From an uncultured Actinomycetes bacterium (lineage in GTDB: Bacteria > Actinomycetota > Actinomycetes > Nanopelagicales > Nanopelagicaceae), in assembly GCA_903836945.1 (NCBI GenBank), contig CAILSO010000055.1, positions 26,645 through 90,644 of the forward strand: 64,000 bases of DNA, written 5' to 3'. Shown here one piece after another: positions 1 through 9,528 of the stretch. Positions within the stretch are counted from its first letter, which is position 1, and each line of letters begins with the position of its first letter. A program made the position numbers and the translations under genes. Below the pieces are notes generated by a model. That model was not told the DNA's origin, did not search any database, and saw only the letters and a list, made by a program, of their open reading frames with translations.

Positions 1-134
1 AGTCCCGGGAACTTTGCATCTAAATCCGAAATCAATTCAGATAGCGAAGAACCATAAGCGGAAACTGCCTTCTCATTCTTTGTGTAAGGACGCAAAATAG
101 TTGGGATTCGAACTTCAATGATGGCCTTAGACAT
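1..134 (-). CDS. cysO: MoaD/ThiS-like sulfur carrier protein CysO, partial
   Basis: This gene starts at an ATG at 134 and runs off the left edge of the window, so only about 44 N-terminal residues are visible (beginning MSKAIIEVRIPTIL). The visible part has the beta-strand start and the following SLSELISDLDAKFPG-type helix of the ubiquitin-like MoaD/ThiS fold. In M. tuberculosis, CysO carries sulfide as a C-terminal thiocarboxylate for CysM, and Mec releases cysteine from the CysO-cysteine adduct. The next upstream gene here is mec, which supports the CysO assignment. The diagnostic C-terminal Gly-Gly lies outside the window, so I cannot confirm it. Confidence 0.8.
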   Translation of the reverse strand, partial: MSKAIIEVRIPTILRPYTKNEKAVSAYGSSLSELISDLDAKFPG

Positions 135-185
135 ACCTTTATTATTCTAGATAAGTGCAATATGTGCCAACTCGAGTGATGTTAA

Positions 186-608
186 CTAAAACTCGCTAAT
201 GATTTGAACCGGCTCTTCAGTTACAACCCCATCAATAATTCGATAAGAACGAAATTCATTCTCAGGTGCAATCTCTTTGCGGGTAGAGACGAGCACGTAA
301 TGAGCCCCTGGCTCGGAGGCATAGGCAATATCGGTGCGAGAGGGGTAAGCCTGCGTTTCCGTATGTGAGTGATAAACAACGACAATCTCTTCATCTAAAT
401 CATCAATCTCACGATAAAGGTTTAATAAATCCTTTGAATCAAATTCGTAAAAGGTCGGTGAGGCAGCAGCATTGATCATCGGCTTGTGGCGGATTGGTTT
501 ATCACTGCCAATCGGTCCCAGAATTACCCCACAACATTCATCTGGGTACTCGGCAATGGATTGCGCAACTATTGCATCCACATGGCTTTGAAGAATTCGC
601 AATGTCAC
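186..608 (-). CDS. mec: Mec-type JAMM metalloprotease ([CysO]-cysteine hydrolase)
   Basis: The 140-residue product is a stand-alone JAB1/MPN (JAMM) zinc peptidase. The signature is complete: Glu24 in PDECCG, His80-Ser-His82, Ser90 and Asp93 (HxH-x7-SxxD). In actinobacteria this family cleaves cysteine from the C-terminus of CysO in the thiocarboxylate-dependent cysteine pathway, which is useful under oxidative stress. It lies directly upstream of the cysO-like gene and downstream of DUF2017, in the order seen in M. tuberculosis (Rv1332, Rv1334, Rv1335; the Rv1333 peptidase is missing here). The start is ATG at 608. The function is inferred from motif plus synteny. Confidence 0.88.
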   Translation of the reverse strand: MTLRILQSHVDAIVAQSIAEYPDECCGVILGPIGSDKPIRHKPMINAAASPTFYEFDSKDLLNLYREIDDLDEEIVVVYHSHTETQAYPSRTDIAYASEPGAHYVLVSTRKEIAPENEFRSYRIIDGVVTEEPVQIISEF

Positions 609-638
609 GATGGAAGTCTAACCCGAAGAGAGATTTCC

Positions 639-1187
639 TTATAAATTATCGAGTAAATTTCCTTGCAACCAACCAAGCCAGAAATAGACTGCATGAACCG
701 ATTTTTCAGGTTCGCTATCTGGCATAAGTTCAAATTTTTCAAAACTACCCTCATTTATTTCCAGCCGGACAGAGAGCGCAATGCGCAGATCATTTAGCGC
801 AGTCAACCAAATATCGCCATCGAGGTTTTCGATTATCCCCCCATGATCTCCGTCAACCAATATTGCTAGCTCTTCGCGAATAATTCGCAGATTACGCTGC
901 TTACTACTTCTGAGGGCTGGCTCGGTATACCGGCGAAAATCAGAGGCGGCCTCTGGATCAGCATAAGCATTAGGTAATAACCGAAGTAACACTGGATCTT
1001 CTGGGGTAACAATTTCAGAAGGCATGGCTAGTAATTGGGCAAGTGGATCAGATGTGTCGTAGTGATGGAAGAAATCGCCTTCACCTAGAAGTTCTAATAG
1101 TTGCTCCGCAAGGTTGATCAAAATATGGGCTTCATCCAAGGTTAGCTCTAAGGAAAATGAACCTCCTACCTTTTCAAAGTTAGACAT
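639..1187 (-). CDS. DUF2017 family protein
   Basis: This 182-residue soluble, acidic protein matches DUF2017 in length and position: it directly follows clpS on the same strand, as Rv1332 follows Rv1331. Its ATG overlaps the clpS stop codon by one base, which implies translational coupling. The sequence is mostly helical, with leucine-rich segments near residues 15-40 and 130-180, and shows no catalytic motif, signal peptide or membrane segment. No biochemical function is known for the family. The tight pairing with ClpS hints at a role near ClpCP proteolysis, but that is inference only. Confidence 0.8.
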   Translation of the reverse strand: MSNFEKVGGSFSLELTLDEAHILINLAEQLLELLGEGDFFHHYDTSDPLAQLLAMPSEIVTPEDPVLLRLLPNAYADPEAASDFRRYTEPALRSSKQRNLRIIREELAILVDGDHGGIIENLDGDIWLTALNDLRIALSVRLEINEGSFEKFELMPDSEPEKSVHAVYFWLGWLQGNLLDNL

Positions 1188-1486
1188 TAAATTTTGTCAT
1201 CTCTTTGAAGTGTGGCCCAAAGACCATGCTCGTGAAGGCGTTGCACATCGCGCTCCATCTCTTCGCGACTTCCACTAGAGACAACAGCTCGACCCTCAAC
1301 ATGAACTTGCATCATTAATTCGTGAGCTCGCTCTTTTGAAAAACCAAATAACTTTATAAAAACATGAGTTACATATCCCATTAAATTAACTGGGTCATCC
1401 CAAACAATGGTGACCCATGGACGATCAACCAAATGATCTAGGCTCAAATCACCTTCGGTGCGAGTGTCGAATTTGGTAGCCATCAT
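1187..1486 (-). CDS. clpS: ATP-dependent Clp protease adaptor ClpS
   Basis: The 99-residue protein is the N-recognin adaptor that delivers N-degron substrates to a Clp ATPase (ClpC in actinobacteria). The core is clear: [15 protein letters not shown] (about residues 25-39) matches the DDxxxPMxxV region that forms the N-end pocket, and His62 (MQVHVEG) occupies the conserved pocket histidine position. The length is normal for a short ClpS. Two adjacent Met codons (MM) open the frame; either may be used. It heads a run clpS-DUF2017-mec-cysO, and ends one base inside DUF2017. Confidence 0.92.
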   Translation of the reverse strand: MMATKFDTRTEGDLSLDHLVDRPWVTIVWDDPVNLMGYVTHVFIKLFGFSKERAHELMMQVHVEGRAVVSSGSREEMERDVQRLHEHGLWATLQRDDKI

Positions 1487-1488
1487 TC

Positions 1489-3279
1489 CTACCTTATTAG
1501 CACGGATAGCGAATCGGTCATCGACTGGCCAAAAGTCGCGTCAGCGCCAGAGCTAATTGCTATTTTTATAACTCCCTTAGCACTGGGGGTGTAACTAAAC
1601 TTAAAGTTGCCGCTGCTATCGCTAGTTGTTGTATTTATTGGATCTGGTAGGCCATTAATCAAAAGGGTGACGGTACTTCCAGCAGTCTTGGGTTGAAGCG
1701 AACCGGTAATGAAATAGGTGCTACCCAACTTCATAGATGTGGGCGCGCTCCAGGAAATTAGATGCCCGATGGCTATGTTTTTGAGTTGCGAAAGCCCGGC
1801 CAAACGTTCCCATGATGCATCAGAGCTAATTCGTAGTTGTGAATTGTTTCCCAAAAGTAGTTTTGCAAAGATCGTTCCATCTTGTGCGGTATTAGCTACA
1901 AAGGCTGGGCGCCAATCTTGGGCACCATTTTTCACTTCGATTCGAGCTGGAATTCCAGCAAGCGCACGGCCATCGGGAAGTTTAAGTGTTCCGGTAACTG
2001 CAATTGATCTTCCATAGGACTGCGAATCAACATCAGTAACTAAGGTCGCAACCACAGAATCAGGTGCGATGGTTTTAGCCAAATCACGAATCGCGCTAGT
2101 TGCAAGTGGATCTTCCATTCCTAGCGTCCACTGTGCCAAGCCTCCCAATCGATATTTTGCGACCAGGCTTGCCCGCAATGCAAAAGACTTTTGATCTTGG
2201 TACCAAACTGTGCGGCTCGCCGTACAAGTGGTTGCTAAACCTGAAGCAGTATTTCCGTTATATATTTTTTGATAATTGAAAGTACTTTCACCATAAGTTT
2301 CATTAAATGTGGGAGTTGCTCCGTAGCTTGCTGCCAGATTTGTCGCATCGCGCATTACAAAGGTAGCCGCCTTCGCTGAAGTCTTTACAATCGCCGCAAC
2401 ATCCACCGGGCAAGTTCCATCAACTTTTGTAACCCAATCGCGGCCATAGCCGGCAATGCCAACAAAAACTTTGGAGGCTGGCATTGAAGCCACCGCCCAT
2501 TTAATTGCATCTTCCGTCCAAGTAATTGGTCCAATTGGTCCGGGCGTAGTCGTCGAATAGTCATAGCTCATTATTCGAAGGCGATCGATAAATTGCGCAA
2601 TATGTGGCCAGTCATACACATAATAGCCCTTCTTCCCGGATGCTGGGTCGAAGGCAACTGGAGTTGTTACAGATAAGACTTTTCCTTGTAGATGAAGCGC
2701 TGTAGAAAGCTCGCTTATAAAGCGAACCCAATTGGGCGCAGTTGTTGTCCAAGTTGTATTCCCATCAACAAATGCAAAATTCTCAAAATCTAGATCAATC
2801 CCGTTATATGAATTTGTCATCGACAAATTAACAAGTGCACGAACCAGATTTGCCCGAGCCGAATCTTTTGCGAGTACCGCTGCCAGGACACCTTTATTAG
2901 TTCCATCAGTTATGGTTGGAATTATCGTGAAATTCATACTTTGCAAAGTTGCAATCGGAACAGAGATTGGAACCGATGGATTTGCCGGAGTATATAAATC
3001 TGTAATTGTGTTCTCGTCTTTTACGGTGTACCAGAATGGTGAAACATCTCGAATCAGATCTGAGTTTTGAACCGCAGAAGGAAGCGCGGTCTTCATTCCA
3101 TAGTACGGAAGCCAGCCCGTTAAAATTTTTCGAGGTGGGTTATCGGCTTTTGCCGTCAAAGAATAAGAGCTGCTAAAGAAAATTAGAGAGCTAAGGGTAA
3201 ATACTGATAATAATTTTAAATAATTTTGCCCTCGCGAGAAATTTTGATCTCGATGGCTACTCTTTTTTGAGGCCGTCAT
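1489..3279 (-). CDS. Secreted glycoside hydrolase family 18-like protein
   Basis: The 596-residue product has a basic N-terminus and a hydrophobic stretch at about residues 21-44 ending in a likely signal-peptidase site (LTAKA). Residues about 50-400 form a GH18 barrel resembling the spore-germination protein YaaH and chitinase-like enzymes. The catalytic motif reads NGIDLDFE at 159-166: Glu166, the expected acid/base, is present, but the first Asp of DGxDxDxE is Asn. The C-terminal 180 residues are beta-rich, Ig-like segments that probably bind wall or glycan. A role in hydrolysing peptidoglycan-like or chitin-like glycans outside the cell is inferred. Its start overlaps the end of the DUF3039 gene by 23 bp, so the two are probably co-transcribed. 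Confidence 0.8.
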   Translation of the reverse strand: MTASKKSSHRDQNFSRGQNYLKLLSVFTLSSLIFFSSSYSLTAKADNPPRKILTGWLPYYGMKTALPSAVQNSDLIRDVSPFWYTVKDENTITDLYTPANPSVPISVPIATLQSMNFTIIPTITDGTNKGVLAAVLAKDSARANLVRALVNLSMTNSYNGIDLDFENFAFVDGNTTWTTTAPNWVRFISELSTALHLQGKVLSVTTPVAFDPASGKKGYYVYDWPHIAQFIDRLRIMSYDYSTTTPGPIGPITWTEDAIKWAVASMPASKVFVGIAGYGRDWVTKVDGTCPVDVAAIVKTSAKAATFVMRDATNLAASYGATPTFNETYGESTFNYQKIYNGNTASGLATTCTASRTVWYQDQKSFALRASLVAKYRLGGLAQWTLGMEDPLATSAIRDLAKTIAPDSVVATLVTDVDSQSYGRSIAVTGTLKLPDGRALAGIPARIEVKNGAQDWRPAFVANTAQDGTIFAKLLLGNNSQLRISSDASWERLAGLSQLKNIAIGHLISWSAPTSMKLGSTYFITGSLQPKTAGSTVTLLINGLPDPINTTTSDSSGNFKFSYTPSAKGVIKIAISSGADATFGQSMTDSLSVLIR

Positions 3280-3559
3280 AAATCTTTTTACATGTTGGAC
3301 AGATCGGAAATTTTTCCGGGTCTCGACTAGGTACCCATTTCTTGCCGCAAAGCGCTCGGACAGGCTTTCCAGTTACTGCCGATTCAACGATCTTCTCTTT
3401 ACGAACATAATGGGAAAAACGCTCGTGATCGCCATCTTCTAATTCTTCGCGTACTTCTTCCTCGGTCTGCTTAGTAAGTAAGTCCGAAAATGGCTCTAGA
3501 CCTGTATCGGGCAATCCAACACCTGCGCCAGTTGATTCTCTGCGCGTAAAGATTCCCAT
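3257..3559 (-). CDS. DUF3039 family protein
   Basis: The 100-residue protein is a typical actinobacterial DUF3039 member. The second half holds a likely zinc site: His in DHERFSHYV, Cys in RALCGKKW and a CPTCKK knuckle near residues 89-94. There is no signal peptide or membrane segment. The biochemical role of the family is unknown. It is the first gene of the minus-strand run and is divergent from argF, leaving a spacer of about 30 bp that must contain both start regions. Confidence 0.82.
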   Translation of the reverse strand: MGIFTRRESTGAGVGLPDTGLEPFSDLLTKQTEEEVREELEDGDHERFSHYVRKEKIVESAVTGKPVRALCGKKWVPSRDPEKFPICPTCKKIYDGLKKE

Positions 3560-3589
3560 GCATGAGATTCTACCGATAGGTCTTCTTTG

Positions 3590-4573
3590 ATGACGGAATT
3601 AGCATATTATTTAGAGATGAAAGATCTACTTCGCACTGAACATCTATCGCGTGCCGATGTGGATCTACTCCTAGACACTGCCGCAAGTTTTGCCAGCAAC
3701 CCACTTCGCGAAACGGATGCACTCGCTCATAAGAGCGTTGCTATCTACATGACCAAATCTTCAACTCGTACCCGCTTGGCCTCTGAGACCGCAGTTGCAC
3801 ACTTAGGTGGTCATCCGATGTTTCTACGTGGTGATGATCTACAGATTGGTCGCGGTGAAACAATCGCAGATACCGCCCGAGTTATTAGTGGCTTTGCTAG
3901 CGCGCTAATTGTCCGCACCTTTGCACAAAGTGATGTTGACGAACTTGGAAAGTACGCCAGCATCCCAGTTATTAATGGCTTAACTGATACCGATCACCCA
4001 ACTCAACTCTTAGCTGATTGGTTAACCATTCGGGAAGTTTTTGGTAAAGATATTGCCGGAAGAAAATTTACATATATCGGCGATGGCAACAACATGGCAC
4101 ATGCTTGGTTAACAATGGGCGCAATTCTTGGAGCGCATGTTGTGGTTGCTACTCCTCCTGGAAAATGGGCACCGGCGCACGATGCTGTGGCTGTAGCAAA
4201 GAAGATTGCTAAAAATAGTGGGGCAAAAATTGAAGTTCTCACCGATCCGGAGATCGCAGCAAAAGATGCTTCAGTTTTATATGCAGATGTATGGATGTCC
4301 ATGGGCGATCCCGAACATCTTCGAGCCGAAAAGTTAGCTGCTCTTGCACCTTACGCAATTACCCAACAACTTATGGATCTGACCACAAAGGATTCAATTT
4401 TTATGCACTGCCTACCAGCGCATCGCGGTGAGGAAGTAAGTGCCGAAGTTATCGATGGGCCAAAATCTGTTATTTGGCGGGAAGCCTTTCACCGTCGTAG
4501 CACGATTCAAGCAATTCTCTATCACCTTAACCGTAGCGAGCTCCAAGGTAACCCAGAATTTGGACAAAATTAA
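3590..4573 (+). CDS. argF: Ornithine carbamoyltransferase
   Basis: The enzyme transfers the carbamoyl group of carbamoyl phosphate to ornithine, giving citrulline for arginine synthesis. Diagnostic motifs are present: SSTRTR near residue 58 (carbamoyl phosphate loop), HPTQLLAD (about 136-143), and HCLPAHRGEEVS with the catalytic Cys near residue 275. Length (about 327) fits the family. The start is uncertain: a TTG at 3587, an ATG at 3590 and an ATG at 3617 are in frame. I use 3590, which has a weak AGG 9-10 bp upstream, although 3617 (MKDLLRTEHL) would match the usual family N-terminus. The next arginine gene in this window, argG, lies 50 kb away, so the arg genes are dispersed here. Confidence 0.93.
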   Translation: MTELAYYLEMKDLLRTEHLSRADVDLLLDTAASFASNPLRETDALAHKSVAIYMTKSSTRTRLASETAVAHLGGHPMFLRGDDLQIGRGETIADTARVISGFASALIVRTFAQSDVDELGKYASIPVINGLTDTDHPTQLLADWLTIREVFGKDIAGRKFTYIGDGNNMAHAWLTMGAILGAHVVVATPPGKWAPAHDAVAVAKKIAKNSGAKIEVLTDPEIAAKDASVLYADVWMSMGDPEHLRAEKLAALAPYAITQQLMDLTTKDSIFMHCLPAHRGEEVSAEVIDGPKSVIWREAFHRRSTIQAILYHLNRSELQGNPEFGQN

Positions 4574-4629
4574 GAAAAATCTAAGCGGATTTTGTAGTTA
4601 AATTCCCTAACAAGGACTAATCTTTTGAA

Positions 4630-5760
4630 ATGCGAATCGCTGTAGCCAAAGAGATCAGATCGGGCGAGGCTCGAGTAGCTCTTGTTCCAGATATTATTTC
4701 AAAATTAACTAAAGCTGGATTAGAAGTTGTAATTGAATCTGGTGCCGGCACCGCTTCAGGTTTTACCGACGAGCAATACACCAGCGCTGGCGCGATTGTT
4801 AAATCTGGAAATGTAATCTCCGATGCTGATGTTGTTGCATCCGTAACCGCGCTAACCCCAGATCAGATAAAAACTTTGAAAAAGGGCGCCTTAACAATCT
4901 CCTTCCTTTCACCAACGACCCAAGTTGATTCAATAGAGGCCGCAGCAAATCACGGCGTCACCGCCCTCTCACTTGAATTAGTACCGCGCATCTCCAGAGC
5001 ACAATCAATGGATGCCTTAACCTCACAGGCCCTTTGTGCTGGATATCGTGCATCACTTGTTGCCGCAGAACTTTCACCCCGGTTCTTTCCATTATTAATG
5101 ACAGCTGCCGGAACTGTTACGCCAGCTCAAGTAGTTGTCTTGGGCGCTGGAGTAGCTGGTCTTCAGGCAATCGCAACTGCTAAACGATTGGGTGCGGTTG
5201 TAAGTGCATATGACGTGCGCCCTTCATCAGCCGATGAAGTTAAGTCGATGGGCGCAAAGTTCATCACGCTAGAACTCGAGGCACTTGAAGGCAGCGGTGG
5301 TTATGCCCGCGAAATGACAGAAGAACGCGCCGCCAAACAACGAGAACTTCTTACTCCTTATTTAACTGCGGCAGATGTTGTAATCACTACCGCCGCAGTT
5401 CCAGGTCGTCCAGCTCCTAGATTGGTTACCGGCGAGATGCTCTCTGCAATGAGATCGGGTTCAGTGATCGTTGATTTAGCCGCTGAAACTGGTGGCAATG
5501 TCGAAGGCTCAAAGCCTGGCGAAACAATTACTACTGCAAATGGCGTAGTTCTTTGGGGCGGCAAGGATGTTCCATCCCAATTGCCATTTCACGCTTCGAT
5601 GCTCTTCTCGCGTAACGTCGTAAATCTTTTATTACTAATGACCAAGAGCGTTGATGGGAAGCCAACTGGCGATGTAATTCCAGATTTCGCAGATGAAATT
5701 ATCGATGCAGCAACACTTACATTTAATGGATCACGACGTACTCCGGAGGGTAAGAAATGA
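4630..5760 (+). CDS. pntA: NAD(P) transhydrogenase subunit alpha, soluble NAD-binding part
   Basis: The 376-residue subunit is domain I of proton-translocating transhydrogenase, which passes hydride between NADH and NADP at the membrane. It resembles alanine dehydrogenase: the N-terminal segment reads MRIAVAKEIRSGEARVALVP, and a Rossmann motif (VVLGAGVAGLQAIATAKRLGA) lies at about residues 170-190. The RDQAN-type loop is replaced by the segment SLELVPRISRAQSMDALTSQ, characteristic of this subunit. In this split version the alpha subunit ends after domain I, and the membrane part is encoded by the next gene, which overlaps by 4 bp. An AAGGA sits upstream of the ATG. Confidence 0.92.
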   Translation: MRIAVAKEIRSGEARVALVPDIISKLTKAGLEVVIESGAGTASGFTDEQYTSAGAIVKSGNVISDADVVASVTALTPDQIKTLKKGALTISFLSPTTQVDSIEAAANHGVTALSLELVPRISRAQSMDALTSQALCAGYRASLVAAELSPRFFPLLMTAAGTVTPAQVVVLGAGVAGLQAIATAKRLGAVVSAYDVRPSSADEVKSMGAKFITLELEALEGSGGYAREMTEERAAKQRELLTPYLTAADVVITTAAVPGRPAPRLVTGEMLSAMRSGSVIVDLAAETGGNVEGSKPGETITTANGVVLWGGKDVPSQLPFHASMLFSRNVVNLLLLMTKSVDGKPTGDVIPDFADEIIDAATLTFNGSRRTPEGKK

Positions 5761-6044
5761 CAACAATGGCTATCTTGACCATCTTTCTTCTCTCGATCTT
5801 CGTGGGATTTGAAGTTGTCGCAAAAGTTTCAACAACGCTGCACACTCCCCTGATGTCTGGTGCGAATGCCATTCACGGAATTATTTTGGTGGGTGCAATT
5901 CTCGTTGCCGATAAGGCCACTAGTACTTTAGAGACCACGCTATCGATCTTGGCCGTTGTACTTGCCACAATAAATATGGTTGGCGGCTTTGTCGTTACCG
6001 ACCGCATGCTGGAGATGTTCAAAGGCAAAGGCGGTAAGAAATAA
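5757..6044 (+). CDS. pntA2: NAD(P) transhydrogenase subunit alpha, membrane part
   Basis: This 95-residue, highly hydrophobic protein has about three transmembrane helices and carries the PntA C-terminal membrane domain as a separate chain. The segment TPLMSGANAIHGIILVGAI is the conserved family core. It forms part of the proton channel together with the beta subunit. The start overlaps the previous stop by 4 bp and the end overlaps the pntB ATG, so the three chains are translationally coupled. The split alpha arrangement is common in Actinobacteria and Alphaproteobacteria. Confidence 0.92.
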   Translation: MTTMAILTIFLLSIFVGFEVVAKVSTTLHTPLMSGANAIHGIILVGAILVADKATSTLETTLSILAVVLATINMVGGFVVTDRMLEMFKGKGGKK

Positions 6045-7432
6045 TGAATTCAAATCTCTATGCTTTGATTGGTCTTGGGGTTGCCGTCTCATTCATCATG
6101 GCCCTCAAAGGTTTATCAGCACCGAAATCTGCTAGGCGCGGAAATCTAATTGGCGCCACCGGAGCCACAATTGCAACTGTTGTAGTTTTCTTTGATCCAA
6201 GTAGCACTAAGCACCACAACACAGGACTGATCTTGGCAGCGATTGCCTTTGGAGTTTTGGTCGGAGTCCCTGCAGCACGCAAAATTCAGATGACACAAAT
6301 GCCACAACTTGTCGCCTTATTTAATGGTGTCGGTGGTGGCGCAGCTGCCTTGGTTGCAACGGTTGAGTATTTAAATCTAAGTTCTGAAGGCAAACCATCT
6401 ACTGCAAATATTGTTGCAACAGTCTTTACTGTAATTGTTGGTTGTACTTCATTTGCTGGTTCGGTAATTACCTTCTTAAAACTTCAAGAGTTGATGACAA
6501 CTCGCCCCGTTATTTTCCCTGGTGGGCGCTTTGTAATCGCAGCAACCTTGGCTGGCGTGCTTGCTACCGGTGGTTGGACCATTGCTTCTGGTGGAAATAC
6601 CCCATTGTTAGTAATGGGTGGGCTCTCCCTTCTATTTGGTGTTCTCTTCGTACTTCCAGTTGGCGGCGCAGATGTTCCGATTGTTATCTCACTTCTAAAT
6701 GCATTCACCGGTTTAACTGTGGCGGCAAGTGGTTACGTTCTTCAGTCAACGCTGTTAATTGTTGCCGGAACTTTGGTCGGCGCATCAGGAACTATTCTCA
6801 CCAGACTTATGGCGCAAGCAATGGGCCGTTCATTATTTGGAACCCTATTTGGAGCCTTCACCGCAAAGCCACAAGCAGCAGTCGGTGCCAGTGAAGTGCG
6901 ACCAGTTAAATCTGGATCACCTGATGATGTTGCAATCTTGCTTAACTATGCCTCACGAGTTGTGATCGTCCCGGGTTTTGGTTTAGCGGTTGCGCAAGCA
7001 CAACACACGGTTCGGGAATTAGCTGATTTACTTTCAACTAAAGGCGTGGAGGTTGCTTATGGCATCCACCCAGTTGCTGGACGTATGCCGGGCCATATGA
7101 ATGTTTTGCTTGCCGAAGCAAATGTTCCGTACGAACAATTAGTGGAAATGGAAGAGATCAACCCAACTTTCCCACAAACCGATGTGGTTCTAGTAGTTGG
7201 TGCAAATGACGTGGTCAACCCGGCAGCTAAAACAACGCCAGGCTGTCCTATCTATGGAATGCCGATTCTTGATGTTGCCAGCGCAGGAAATGTAATTTTT
7301 CTAAAGCGTTCGATGCGCCCAGGTTTTGCGGGTATCGAAAATGATCTTCTTTACGATGCAAAAACCACGCTTTTGTTTGGTGACGCGAAGGATTCACTTA
7401 CAAAGGTTGTTAGCGCCCTTAAAAACCTTTGA
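6044..7432 (+). CDS. pntB: NAD(P) transhydrogenase subunit beta
   Basis: The 462-residue subunit combines an N-terminal membrane domain of roughly eight or nine helices (residues 1-265) with a C-terminal NADP-binding domain (about 285-462). The latter has the conserved VVIVPGFGLAVAQAQH fingerprint, the HPVAGRMPGHMNVLLAEA segment and the VGANDVVNPAA loop. Together with the two preceding genes it forms an intact transhydrogenase, which would make NADPH from NADH at the expense of the proton gradient. The stop lies only one base from the convergent pirin gene, with no obvious terminator in between. Confidence 0.94.
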   Translation: MNSNLYALIGLGVAVSFIMALKGLSAPKSARRGNLIGATGATIATVVVFFDPSSTKHHNTGLILAAIAFGVLVGVPAARKIQMTQMPQLVALFNGVGGGAAALVATVEYLNLSSEGKPSTANIVATVFTVIVGCTSFAGSVITFLKLQELMTTRPVIFPGGRFVIAATLAGVLATGGWTIASGGNTPLLVMGGLSLLFGVLFVLPVGGADVPIVISLLNAFTGLTVAASGYVLQSTLLIVAGTLVGASGTILTRLMAQAMGRSLFGTLFGAFTAKPQAAVGASEVRPVKSGSPDDVAILLNYASRVVIVPGFGLAVAQAQHTVRELADLLSTKGVEVAYGIHPVAGRMPGHMNVLLAEANVPYEQLVEMEEINPTFPQTDVVLVVGANDVVNPAAKTTPGCPIYGMPILDVASAGNVIFLKRSMRPGFAGIENDLLYDAKTTLLFGDAKDSLTKVVSALKNL

Positions 7433-7433
7433 G

Positions 7434-8486
7434 TTAATTTCCTTCAACAACATCGGTTGGGGCGCCATGAACATTTCGGACATCTCCGCCTAGCTTTGCA
7501 CCGATGCCACCGCGTTGTAATGGTTTCTTGGCAACTTGATGTTCGGCTGGAACCGTGCCCAGCAATCCCTTTTGGAAATCATCGAATGCCTTCAAGACTT
7601 CTGCCTTGGTATTCATAACGAAGGGCCCCATCCAAGCGACGGTCTCGCGAATTGGTTCGCCACCTAAAATCAAAACATCCATTTGTGGTGAACGCGATTC
7701 TTGGCTTTGATCGGCGCGGATTAGCAAATTATCGCCATCGGTCAGAACAGCTAATTGTCCGAAGTGAATTGGTTGAGAATTATCACCAATTGTTCCGTGA
7801 CCATTTAGTGTGTAAACCAGAGCGTTGTAATTTTTCTTCCACGGGATGCGAAGTTCGGCTCCGGGTGCGATTGTTGCGTGAACCATCGTCATCGGAGTTT
7901 GGGTTGAACCTGGTCCAACATGGCCAGCAACTTCACCGGCAATAACTCTAAGCAGCGCGCCACCATCGTGAGAGGCAAGTAGCGCAACTTCGGATGCTCT
8001 TAGATCCTGATAGCCAGGTGTTGCCCATTTCTTAGCTGCTGGCAGGTTTACCCACAATTGGAAACCATGAAATAGACCACCACTCATAACCAAATGTTCT
8101 GGCGGAGTTTCAATATGCAAAATTCCAGCACCAGCAGTCATCCACTGCGTATCGCCATTTGTAATTGTTCCGCCGCCGCCATGATTATCTTTGTGATCGA
8201 AGATGCCATCAATAATGTAAGTAACGGTTTCAAAACCTCGGTGTGGGTGCCATGGAGTTCCCTTTGGTTCACCTGGGGCATATTCAACTTCGCCCATTTG
8301 ATCTAAGTGAATGAATGGATCGAGATCTGCTAAATCAACTCCGGCAAATGCCCGGCGAACTGGGAAACCTTCGCCCTCGAAACCTTGTGGCGCAGTAGTA
8401 ACACTTTTGACGCGGCGAGTCTTGGCCGATGGGTCAGCAACAACCCGAGGAAGGACGGTGATATCTGCAACTGTTACTGCTGGCAC
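7434..8486 (-). CDS. Pirin family protein
   Basis: The 350-residue protein has the double-cupin pirin fold. The N-terminal cupin metal ligands are all visible: His80 and His82 in PWHPHRGFET, His124 and Glu126 in AGILHIETP. The C-terminal pirin domain follows (about 190-300). Some bacterial pirins have quercetin dioxygenase activity, others affect redox signalling; the substrate here cannot be told from sequence. The protein has about 50 more residues than the core family, mainly a low-complexity C-terminal tail. It converges on pntB with a 1-bp gap and diverges from the hydrolase at 8651. Confidence 0.88.
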   Translation of the reverse strand: MPAVTVADITVLPRVVADPSAKTRRVKSVTTAPQGFEGEGFPVRRAFAGVDLADLDPFIHLDQMGEVEYAPGEPKGTPWHPHRGFETVTYIIDGIFDHKDNHGGGGTITNGDTQWMTAGAGILHIETPPEHLVMSGGLFHGFQLWVNLPAAKKWATPGYQDLRASEVALLASHDGGALLRVIAGEVAGHVGPGSTQTPMTMVHATIAPGAELRIPWKKNYNALVYTLNGHGTIGDNSQPIHFGQLAVLTDGDNLLIRADQSQESRSPQMDVLILGGEPIRETVAWMGPFVMNTKAEVLKAFDDFQKGLLGTVPAEHQVAKKPLQRGGIGAKLGGDVRNVHGAPTDVVEGN

Positions 8487-8650
8487 TTTTGGCCTCCGGC
8501 TCGATCGTGTTAACGGCTAATTCACAGGTCTTCTTGAAGCTAGGTATCAAACAGTAATTGACGGTTCAACGACTGTAATCCTAGAACCAAAATATAAGGA
8601 AATCTATTCCGCCCCCTAGTTCGCCCCACTTTTCGCAATAGACTTGCAAG

Positions 8651-9514
8651 ATGAAGATGGAAGATCTAATCCTTAGCGACGGGCGAAAACTCAACCTACT
8701 CGTTGGAAGTGGCACAAGCGATCACGCGGTCATCTTCCATCACGGAACTCCCTCTTGCGCTGTAGCTTGGATCGAAGAGATTGAGTACTTGGATTCAATC
8801 AACGTAAAAGCGATTGCATATTCCAGAGCCGGCTATCACACCAGTGATCGCAAATTAGGGCGCGGCGTTGTCGATGTAAATCCTGATATCGAGGAAATCC
8901 TCAAGAAATTTGCGATCAAAAGTTTTACCGCAATTGGCTGGTCTGGTGGCGGACCTCACGCACTTGCAAATGGTCTTATGCCTGAGTGTAAAAGCGTAAT
9001 CGTCTTGGCTGGAGTGGGACCTTACGGAAAATCAGATTTAGATTTCTTAGCAGGTATGGGTCAAGATAATCACGAAGAATTTGGTGCCGCTCTTGCCGGA
9101 TTAGATACATTGGAAAAGTGGATGGATGTTAACGCCGCTGCCCTCAAAACAATCACCGGTGAAGATTTGCGAAATACCGATGGCAACCTCTTCTCAACAA
9201 ATGATCGCAAGCTAATGAAAGATCTGACTTATTCGGAAAATGTGGCAAAAAATTTCCGTGATTCATTATCGGTCTCATATGATGGCTGGATCGATGATGA
9301 TCTAGTTTTCATCAAGGATTGGGGCTTTGAGCTAAGTTCGATTAAGAAGCCGGTAACAATTTTTCAAGGCGACGAGGACTTGATGGTTCCGGTAGCTCAT
9401 GGTCAGTGGTTACTTAAGAATTTACCAAGTGCAAAAATCGTACTTCTTCCCGGCTTTGGCCATATGGGGCTCTTTGGCAGCAACCGCGATGAAATTATGG
9501 CCGAGGTTAAATAG
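8651..9514 (+). CDS. Alpha/beta-fold hydrolase
   Basis: The 287-residue protein has the alpha/beta-hydrolase layout: an oxyanion HGTP motif at about 31-34, a nucleophile elbow GWSGGGP with Ser98, an acid residue in QGDEDLMVP (about 240) and a terminal His in GFGHMG (about 271). It has no signal peptide, so it acts in the cytoplasm. The substrate is not predictable; it may be an esterase, lactonase or dehalogenase-like enzyme. The next gene, a lipoprotein, starts 14 bp after the stop. No convincing Shine-Dalgarno sequence precedes the ATG, so the transcript may be leaderless. Confidence 0.85.
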   Translation: MKMEDLILSDGRKLNLLVGSGTSDHAVIFHHGTPSCAVAWIEEIEYLDSINVKAIAYSRAGYHTSDRKLGRGVVDVNPDIEEILKKFAIKSFTAIGWSGGGPHALANGLMPECKSVIVLAGVGPYGKSDLDFLAGMGQDNHEEFGAALAGLDTLEKWMDVNAAALKTITGEDLRNTDGNLFSTNDRKLMKDLTYSENVAKNFRDSLSVSYDGWIDDDLVFIKDWGFELSSIKKPVTIFQGDEDLMVPVAHGQWLLKNLPSAKIVLLPGFGHMGLFGSNRDEIMAEVK

Positions 9515-9528
9515 TTGGGGCTAAATAG

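Noticed and set aside
6442..6894. Long plus-strand frame inside pntB and similar overlapping frames elsewhere
   Set aside because: These lie within well-supported genes in another frame, lack ribosome sites and have odd composition (many Trp, Cys, Arg).
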